From positions 744,001 through 808,000 of the forward strand of contig NZ_JAGMUO010000065.1 of assembly GCF_019049325.1 (NCBI RefSeq): a DNA stretch of 64,000 bases, in the 5' to 3' direction. Below are positions 58,327 through 64,000 of the stretch, piece after piece. Source of the DNA: Streptomyces sp. AC512_CC834. GTDB lineage: Bacteria; Actinomycetota; Actinomycetes; Streptomycetales; Streptomycetaceae. Numbering within the stretch: the stretch's first letter is position 1; every line of letters starts with the position of its first letter. The notes under the pieces are model-generated. The model searched no databases and had not been told where the DNA came from. It saw only the letters and a list, made by a program, of their open reading frames with translations. A program made the translations under genes and the position numbers.

Positions 58327-59165
58327 GCGTTACGGCCCGGGTCCTCGGGGAAGGCCCGGTCGAACGCCTGCCGGACGGTGCCGCCCGGTGTGCGGTCCAG
58401 GATGCCGAACGCCACTCGGTCGAAGGCGCCGGCGAAGCGTCCGCCGGGCCCGAGCAGCGTCCGGAACGCGCCCGCCACCTGGGCGGGGTCGTTGCGGAAC
58501 ACCCCGCAGCCCCAGGCGCCGAGCACCAGCCGCCGGTACCCGTGGGCCGCGGCCGTCTCCAGCACCCGCTCGGCGCGCGCGGCGAGGGCGGCGGGCAGTT
58601 CGGCGGCGCGCTCCGGGGCCGTGCGCAGCACCACCCCGGCGTTGGGCGCGGCGGAGGTGAGGAAGCCGGCCGGGTACGGCTCGTCCAGCAGGCGGCCGCG
58701 GTCGTCGCGGAAGACGGGCACGGCGGGCGAGTGGATGACGCGGTCGGTGTAGAACGGATCGCGGTGGGCGCGGTGGTGGTCGTAGAACTCGCGCGCCCGC
58801 AGCAGGCAGGTGTACAGGGCCGAGGCCCGGCACAGGGCCTCCTCCTGGGCCTGGGCGCCGTTGAGGTAGCCGCCGCCGGGGTTGCGGGCGGAGGCGAAGT
58901 TGAGGACGGCGACCTCGCCGCCGAGGCGGCGGGCGGCCTCCAGGCTGCTCTCGCCGGTGACCTCGAGGACCGTTCGCACCGGGGCGAAGGGTCCTGGCTC
59001 GACTGATCCCGGCCCGACGGGTCCCGGCCCGTGCATGCGCGTGGCGTCCCTGGCCCTCTCGATCGCCGCCCCGACCGGCACCTCGCGGCCCTCGGGCGTG
59101 CGGTAGACCCCCGCCGTCACGATCTGTTCCGTCTGCTGTGCGATGCCTCGCAGGCGCGCGCTCAT
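58311..59165 (-). CDS. bacterial-type poly(ADP-ribose) glycohydrolase (TIGR02452 family)
   Basis: A 284-residue protein with the PARG signature GGGYLNGAQAQEE (G97-G99, Q107, E108, E109) and a preceding NFASARNPG. Bacterial PARGs have a macrodomain fold and remove ADP-ribose from proteins. The N-terminal helical part (1-65) is typical. Divergent from egtA and convergent on the PemK-like gene. It implies ADP-ribosylation signalling or defence in the host. Confidence 0.88.
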   Translation of the reverse strand: MSARLRGIAQQTEQIVTAGVYRTPEGREVPVGAAIERARDATRMHGPGPVGPGSVEPGPFAPVRTVLEVTGESSLEAARRLGGEVAVLNFASARNPGGGYLNGAQAQEEALCRASALYTCLLRAREFYDHHRAHRDPFYTDRVIHSPAVPVFRDDRGRLLDEPYPAGFLTSAAPNAGVVLRTAPERAAELPAALAARAERVLETAAAHGYRRLVLGAWGCGVFRNDPAQVAGAFRTLLGPGGRFAGAFDRVAFGILDRTPGGTVRQAFDRAFPEDPGRNAQLQP

Positions 59166-59452
59166 GGCGCCACCCCCGTGGGCGTCATGGCCGCGCGCCG
59201 CGCGGTCTCCCCCGTCGTGCTCATGCGGGAATCCTGGGTAATGCTGGTGATGCGGTGCAACGGAGTTTCCCGACCGGTGAACGACGGGGAAAGCCCCCGG
59301 AAGCGGGTGGGTCGCGGACATTACCGAGCAAGAACGTCCTGATATGCACCCTTGTGCGGAGCCGCACGACGGTCTTGGGTGGGACGAGTGTGCCGACCCG
59401 GCCCACCGCAGAAGGGTCGGCGGCCATGGTGGAATCTCAGGAGGATCCCGAC
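59166..59452. promoter_or_regulatory. 287-bp divergent region between PARG and egtA with hairpin
   Basis: No gene supported. TTTCCC (59266-59271) and GGGAAA (59287-59292) form a stem around ACCGGTGAACGACG-type loop. An A/T-richer stretch GACATTACCGAGC to CTGATATGC (59317-59346) may hold the egt promoter; TGATATGC resembles a -10 element. AGGAGG lies eight bases before the egtA start. Confidence 0.45.
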
Positions 59453-60754
59453 ATGTCCGATTCGGTTGGTGGCTGCATCCGGCCACGTACCGCTGTCAGT
59501 GAGGCCGAGGTCGAGGCGCTGGTCCACGGCATCTGCTTCAAGACCGGTCCCCCGACGCGCCTCGGCGTCGAGGTGGAATGGCTCGTCCACGAGCCGCGCG
59601 CGCCGCGGCTCCCCGTATCACCCGAACGGCTCCAGGCGGTGTACACCGCGCTGCGGGCCGTGCCCCTGAGGTCGGCGCTGACCGTCGAGCCGGGCGGCCA
59701 ACTGGAGCTGAGCTCGCTCCCCGCCGCCTCCTTGACCGAGTGCGTCCGTACCGTCTGCGCCGACCTCGACGCCGTCCGCGCGGTCCTGCGCGAGGACGGT
59801 CTCGCCCTCGTCGGCCTCGGCCACGATCCCTGGCACCCGCCGCGCCGCTTCCTGCGGCAGCCGCGCTACGACGCCATGGAGGCCTGTCTCGACCGCACCG
59901 GCCCCGGCGGCCGCTTCATGATGTGTACCACCGCCTCCGTGCAGGTGTGCGTGGACGCCGGGCAGGAGGAGCCGGGGCCGCTGGGTCACGTACGCCGCTG
60001 GTGGCTGGCCCATCACCTGGGCGCGGTGCTGCTCGCCGCGTTCGCCAACTCCCCGCTGGCCGAGGGACGGCCCACCGGCTGGCGGTCCACCCGGCAACTG
60101 CGGTGGACGCAGATCGGTACCGGCCGGGCGGGCGGTCCCCCGCTGGACAGCGACCCGCGCCGCACCTGGGCCCGGCACGTCCTGGACGCCCCGGTGATGT
60201 GCGTACGCCGGGACGGCGGTCCCTGGGACGTGCCGGAAGGCCTGACCCTGCGGGAGTGGACCCGGGAGCCGGTGCCGAGGCCGCCGACCCGGGAGGATCT
60301 CGACTACCACCTCACCACGCTCTTCCCGCCGGTGCGGCCGCGCGGCCACCTGGAGCTGCGCATGATCGACGCGCAGCCCGGGGACGACGGCTGGATCGTG
60401 CCGCTGGCGGTGACGGCGGCGCTGTTCGACGACCCGGAGGCCACCGAGACCGCCTACCGGGCCGTGAAGCCGCTGGCCGAGCGGACACTGGGCCGGCCCG
60501 CCCCGCACAATCCGCTGTACGAGGACGCCGCCCGCGACGCCCTCACCGACCCCGAGCTGCGCGAGGCGGCCGTCGCCTGCTTCGGCGCGGCGCTCGCCGC
60601 CCTGCCCCGGCTCGGCGCCACGGCCGAGGTCACGGACGCCGTCGCCGGACACCTGGAGCGCTACGTCCTGAGGGGCCGCTGCCCCGCCGACGACCTGCTG
60701 GAGACGACGGGCGGCGCCGGCCGTGGCCCGCACGGGAGGGAGACCCGCTCATGA
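59453..60754 (+). CDS. egtA: glutamate-cysteine ligase EgtA
   Basis: Glutamate-cysteine ligase of 433 residues of the actinobacterial EgtA class. Key segments: LGVEVEWLVHE (metal/Glu binding) and the VEPGGQLELSSLP loop, with ELRMIDAQPGDDGW later. It makes gamma-glutamylcysteine, the sulfur donor in ergothioneine synthesis. The ATG at 59453 follows AGGAGG. Four bases overlap egtB (ATGA). Confidence 0.93.
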   Translation: MSDSVGGCIRPRTAVSEAEVEALVHGICFKTGPPTRLGVEVEWLVHEPRAPRLPVSPERLQAVYTALRAVPLRSALTVEPGGQLELSSLPAASLTECVRTVCADLDAVRAVLREDGLALVGLGHDPWHPPRRFLRQPRYDAMEACLDRTGPGGRFMMCTTASVQVCVDAGQEEPGPLGHVRRWWLAHHLGAVLLAAFANSPLAEGRPTGWRSTRQLRWTQIGTGRAGGPPLDSDPRRTWARHVLDAPVMCVRRDGGPWDVPEGLTLREWTREPVPRPPTREDLDYHLTTLFPPVRPRGHLELRMIDAQPGDDGWIVPLAVTAALFDDPEATETAYRAVKPLAERTLGRPAPHNPLYEDAARDALTDPELREAAVACFGAALAALPRLGATAEVTDAVAGHLERYVLRGRCPADDLLETTGGAGRGPHGRETRS

Positions 60755-62142
60755 CCGACCTCACCGACAACACCGCCGACAACACCGTCGGCAACACCGC
60801 AGGCGCCGACGCCGGCGAGGCGGCCGCGGACGCCGAGCGGCTGCGTGAGCGGGCCCTGGCCACGCTCGTCACGGCCCGGGAGCGCACCACCCTGCTGACG
60901 AGCTGTGTGGAGGGCCCGGACCTGACCGGCCAGGTGTCGCCGCTGATGTCCCCGCTGGTGTGGGACCTGGCGCACATCGGCAACCAGGAGGAGCAGTGGC
61001 TGCTGCGCGCGGTGGGCGGGCAGGAGGCGATACGGCCGGAGATAGACAGCCTGTACGACGCCTTCGAGCATCCCCGCTCCCAGCGGCCCGCCCTGCCGCT
61101 GCTGGCGCCGGCCGAGGCCCGCCGGTACGCGGCCGACGTGCGCGGACGGGCCCTGGACGTGCTGGAGAGCACCGCGTTCGACGGGACGCGCGGCGGGACC
61201 CGGCTGACCGAGGCGGGCTTCGCCTTCGGAATGATCGCCCAGCATGAGCAGCAGCACGACGAGACGATGCTGATCACGCATCAGCTCCGCCGGGGCCCGC
61301 AGGCCCTGACCGCCCCCGATCCGGACCCCGTGCCGCTGTTCACCGGCCCGGCGGAGGTCCTGGTGCCGGGCGGCCCGTTCACGATGGGCACGTCGTCCGA
61401 GCCGTGGGCGCTGGACAACGAACGCCCCGCGCACCGGCGGGAGGTGGCGCCGTTCTTCCTCGACACCACACCGGTGACCAATGGCGCCTACCGGGCGTTC
61501 ATGGACGACGGCGGCTACGAGGACCCGCGCTGGTGGACACCCGAGGGCTGGGACCACATCCGCCGGCACTCCGTCACCGCCCCGCTGTTCTGGCGCCGCG
61601 ACGGCGGGCAGTGGCTGCGGCGCCGGTTCGGTGTCACCGAGGCGGTGCCGGCCGACGAGCCGGTGGTGCACGTGTGCTGGTACGAGGCCGACGCCTGGGC
61701 CCGCTGGGCCGGCCGCCGGCTGCCCACCGAGGCCGAGTGGGAGAAGGCCGCCCGGTACGACCCGGCGGGCGGGCGCGCGACCCGCTACCCGTGGGGCGAC
61801 GCGGACCCGGGCCCGGAGCACGCCAACCTCGGCCAGCGGCACCTGCGCCCCGCGCCCGCGGGCAGCTACCCGGCCGGGGAGTCGCCGCTCGGCGTACGGC
61901 AGTTGATCGGCGACGTCTGGGAGTGGACGTCGAGCGACTTCGCCCCGTACCCGGGCTTCAGGGCGTTCCCGTACAAGGAGTACTCGGAGGTGTTCTTCGG
62001 CCCCGAGTACAAGGTGCTGCGCGGCGGTTCCTTCGCCGTGGACGCGGTGGCCTGCCGGGGCACCTTCCGCAACTGGGACTATCCGGTCCGGCGGCAGATC
62101 TTCTCCGGGTTCCGCACCGCACGGTCGGCGGAGGTCGCCTGA
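60751..62142 (+). CDS. egtB: ergothioneine sulfoxide synthase EgtB
   Basis: Non-haem iron sulfoxide synthase of 463 residues. An N-terminal DinB-like domain supplies the iron histidines H75 (DLAHIGNQEEQW), H165 and H169 (HEQQHDETM). The C-terminal FGE-sulfatase-type domain (about 205-455) includes LPTEAEWEKAARYDP, NLGQRH and GDVWEWTSSDF. It joins gamma-glutamylcysteine (or Cys) to hercynine. Asn/Thr-rich short repeats (TDNTADNTVGNTAG) open the protein. GGGAGGGAG precedes the start. Confidence 0.95.
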   Translation: MTDLTDNTADNTVGNTAGADAGEAAADAERLRERALATLVTARERTTLLTSCVEGPDLTGQVSPLMSPLVWDLAHIGNQEEQWLLRAVGGQEAIRPEIDSLYDAFEHPRSQRPALPLLAPAEARRYAADVRGRALDVLESTAFDGTRGGTRLTEAGFAFGMIAQHEQQHDETMLITHQLRRGPQALTAPDPDPVPLFTGPAEVLVPGGPFTMGTSSEPWALDNERPAHRREVAPFFLDTTPVTNGAYRAFMDDGGYEDPRWWTPEGWDHIRRHSVTAPLFWRRDGGQWLRRRFGVTEAVPADEPVVHVCWYEADAWARWAGRRLPTEAEWEKAARYDPAGGRATRYPWGDADPGPEHANLGQRHLRPAPAGSYPAGESPLGVRQLIGDVWEWTSSDFAPYPGFRAFPYKEYSEVFFGPEYKVLRGGSFAVDAVACRGTFRNWDYPVRRQIFSGFRTARSAEVA

Positions 62143-62954
62143 TGTGCCGTCACCTGGCCTATGTGGGACCGCCACAGACGCTCGGGCGGCTCCTCGTGAC
62201 GCCGCCGCACGGCCTGTACCGCCAGTCCTGGGCGCCCCGGCACCAGCGGTACGGCACGGTCAACGCCGACGGGTTCGGCGTCGGCTGGTACGCCGAGGGC
62301 GACCCGGTACCGGCCCGTTACCGCCGGGCCGGGCCGATCTGGGCGGACCAGTCCTTCGCCGACCTGGCCCGGGTCGTGCGCACCGGCGCCCTGCTCGCCG
62401 CCGTACGGGACGCGACGCTCTCGGGCGCCGACGCGGAGGCCGCGGCGGCGCCGTTCGCCACGGGGGCCTGGCTGTTCAGCCACAACGGCGCGGTGGCCGG
62501 CTGGCCCGGGTCGCTCGCGTCGGTGGCGGCGACGCTGCCGCCCGAGGACCTGCTCTCGCTGGAGGCCCGCAACGACTCGGCGCTCGTGTGGGCGCTGGTG
62601 CTTGCCCGGCTCCGCGCCGGCGACGACGCGGGCCGGGCGCTGGCCGAGACGGCGGTGGAGGTCGCCGCGGCGGCCCCCGCCTCCCGGCTCAACCTGCTGC
62701 TCACCAGCGGCGCCACCATCACCGCCACCACCTGGGGCGACACCCTGTGGTACCTCTCCCGTCCGGACGGCGGCACGGTCGTCGCCTCGGAGCCCTACGA
62801 CGACGACCCGCGCTGGCAGGAGGTCCCCGACCGCACCCTGCTCGCGGCGAGCGGCACGGACGTGCAGCTCACCCCGCTCAAGGACCCGGGCACCACCGCC
62901 CCGGGGCCCGGTCCGACCGACGCTTTCGTCTCGCCGAAGGAGACCCGCACGTGA
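62142..62954 (+). CDS. egtC: gamma-glutamyl hydrolase EgtC
   Basis: Class II glutamine amidotransferase-like Ntn hydrolase of 270 residues. It begins MCRHLAYVG, so C2 becomes the N-terminal nucleophile after Met removal. The NADGFGVGWYAEG and FSHNGAVAGW motifs are the usual substrate-binding elements. It removes the glutamyl group from the EgtB product. Shares one base with egtB (TGATG) and 4 bases with egtD. Confidence 0.94.
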   Translation: MCRHLAYVGPPQTLGRLLVTPPHGLYRQSWAPRHQRYGTVNADGFGVGWYAEGDPVPARYRRAGPIWADQSFADLARVVRTGALLAAVRDATLSGADAEAAAAPFATGAWLFSHNGAVAGWPGSLASVAATLPPEDLLSLEARNDSALVWALVLARLRAGDDAGRALAETAVEVAAAAPASRLNLLLTSGATITATTWGDTLWYLSRPDGGTVVASEPYDDDPRWQEVPDRTLLAASGTDVQLTPLKDPGTTAPGPGPTDAFVSPKETRT

Positions 62955-63922
62955 GCCCATTCCGCCTGACCCGGACGCTGCCCGAGGACGCCACGGACGC
63001 CGCCCTGCGCGCCGACGTCCTGGCGGGCCTGACGGACACGCCCAAGTGGCTGCCGCCGAAGTGGTTCTACGACGCGCGGGGCAGCGAGCTGTTCGAGGCG
63101 ATCACCGCGCTGCCCGAGTACTACCCGACCCGGGCCGAGCGGGAGATCCTCGTCGACCGGGCCGGCGAGATCGCGGCGGCGACCGGGGCCCGGACGCTGG
63201 TGGAGCTGGGCTCCGGCTCCTCGGAGAAGACGCGCGTCCTGCTCGACGCGCTGACCGGGCTGACGGGGCTCACCGGCTATGTGCCGGTCGACGTCAGCGA
63301 GAGCGCCCTGACCCAGGCCGGGCAGGCGCTCGTCGCCGAGCGGCCAGACCTCCAGGTGCACGCGCTGATCGCCGACTTCACCGGGGGGCTGACGCTGCCC
63401 GACACGCCGGGGCCCCGGCTGGTGGCGTTCCTCGGCGGCACCATCGGCAACCTACTGCCCGAGGAGCGCGCCGCGTTCCTGACCGCCGTCCGCGCCCTGC
63501 TCGCCCCGGGCGACGCCCTGCTGCTGGGCACGGACCTGGTCAAGGACGAGGGGGTGCTGGTCCGGGCGTACGACGACGCGGCCGGGGTGACGGGCGAGTT
63601 CAACAAGAACGTGCTGTCCGTGCTGAACCGTGAGCTGGAGGCCGACTTCGAGCCCGCGGCCTTCGAGCACGTGGCGCGGTGGAACGCCGAACGGGAGTGG
63701 ATCGAGATGCGGCTGCGCTCGCGCACCGCGCAGACGGTCAAGGTCCAGGCGCTCGACCTGGCCGTGGACTTCGCGGACGGGGAGGAGTTGCGTACCGAGG
63801 TGTCCGCGAAGTTCCGGCGGGAGGGCGTACGGGCCGAACTGGGGGCGGCCGGACTGGACCTGACCCACTGGTGGACGGACGGCGAGGCCCGTTTCGCACT
63901 GTCGCTGAGCGTGGCGCGCTGA
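62951..63922 (+). CDS. egtD: histidine N-alpha-methyltransferase EgtD
   Basis: SAM-dependent methyltransferase of 323 residues. The SAM-binding motif is LVELGSGSSEKTRVLLDAL, followed by PVDVSESAL and FLGGTIGNLLP, all typical of EgtD. Converts histidine to hercynine with three methyl transfers. GTG start with AAGGAG upstream; overlaps the egtC stop (GTGA). No EgtE lyase gene follows within the 80 bp left in the window. Confidence 0.95.
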   Translation: MSPFRLTRTLPEDATDAALRADVLAGLTDTPKWLPPKWFYDARGSELFEAITALPEYYPTRAEREILVDRAGEIAAATGARTLVELGSGSSEKTRVLLDALTGLTGLTGYVPVDVSESALTQAGQALVAERPDLQVHALIADFTGGLTLPDTPGPRLVAFLGGTIGNLLPEERAAFLTAVRALLAPGDALLLGTDLVKDEGVLVRAYDDAAGVTGEFNKNVLSVLNRELEADFEPAAFEHVARWNAEREWIEMRLRSRTAQTVKVQALDLAVDFADGEELRTEVSAKFRREGVRAELGAAGLDLTHWWTDGEARFALSLSVAR

Positions 63923-63966
63923 GCGAGGCGGGCTGAGCGTGGCGCACTGAGCGAGGCGGGCTGAGC
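63919..63966. repeat. 28-bp tandem duplication at the egtD end
   Basis: CTGAGCGAGGCGGGCTGAGC occurs at 63919 and again at 63947; related CTGAGCGTGGCGC words lie before and between. It overlaps the egtD stop codon. Confidence 0.75.
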
Positions 63967-64000
63967 CATGGGGCGCTCAGCGAGGCGCGCCGAAGACGGC

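Overview
The window is a very GC-rich chromosomal segment of an actinomycete, most likely a Streptomyces. The signs are third-position GC bias, many GTG starts, start/stop overlaps of the ATGA and GTGA type, a BTAD-type regulator, a complete egtABCD ergothioneine operon and a mycothiol-dependent maleylpyruvate isomerase. I saw no rRNA, tRNA, insertion sequence or CRISPR array.

Bases 1-19600 hold a steroid catabolic locus. The minus-strand run 17661 to 8357 encodes, in transcription order, HsaD, KstD, KshB, HsaG, HsaF, HsaA, HsaC and a second steroid-type flavoprotein resembling delta4(5alpha)-dehydrogenase. HsaB is divergent (18042-18614). KshA (6742-7899) is read from the plus strand and overlaps a small four-cysteine protein of unknown function. 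Together these enzymes can desaturate and 9alpha-hydroxylate the steroid nucleus (KstD, KshAB), hydroxylate and cleave ring A (HsaAB, HsaC), hydrolyse the meta-cleavage product (HsaD) and break down the small fragment (HsaF, HsaG). No HsaE hydratase is present. A second minus-strand set (1-5624) has a thiolase, a double-length acyl-CoA dehydrogenase, a MaoC hydratase, a PaaI-type thioesterase and an SDR; this looks like side-chain beta-oxidation. A KstR-like operator lies in its promoter. An IclR regulator (18704-19597) closes the locus.

Bases 19700-24505 carry a secreted M64 metallopeptidase divergent from an XRE/TPR regulator, then a two-gene minus-strand cassette of unknown function: a 418-residue soluble protein and a three-helix membrane protein resembling PycTM/SLATT-type effectors. 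Bases 24666-29590 hold two aldo-keto reductases, a cupin and an MmyB-type regulator, followed by a zone of decayed genes that includes an AKR/alcohol dehydrogenase chimera.

Bases 29589-44835 are a patchwork of housekeeping, redox and regulatory genes: pirin, TPR protein, PepSY membrane protein, peptide deformylase, a flavoprotein disulfide reductase, thioredoxin, LacI, TetR and LysR regulators, FMN reductase, SDR/XRE pair, TerC, a group 2 sigma factor, CBS and PPC-domain proteins. Several intergenic regions contain clear palindromic operators and one contains a 39-bp minisatellite.

Bases 44875-49902 form a complete gentisate module: an IclR regulator divergent from gentisate 1,2-dioxygenase, fumarylpyruvate hydrolase, mycothiol-dependent maleylpyruvate isomerase and 3-hydroxybenzoate 6-hydroxylase. 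Bases 49933-59165 hold a BTAD regulator, a dehalogenase-like hydrolase, an MFS transporter, several small enzymes, an orphan PemK/MazF-like protein and a bacterial PARG-type protein. The window ends with egtA-egtB-egtC-egtD (59453-63922), whose genes overlap at every junction.
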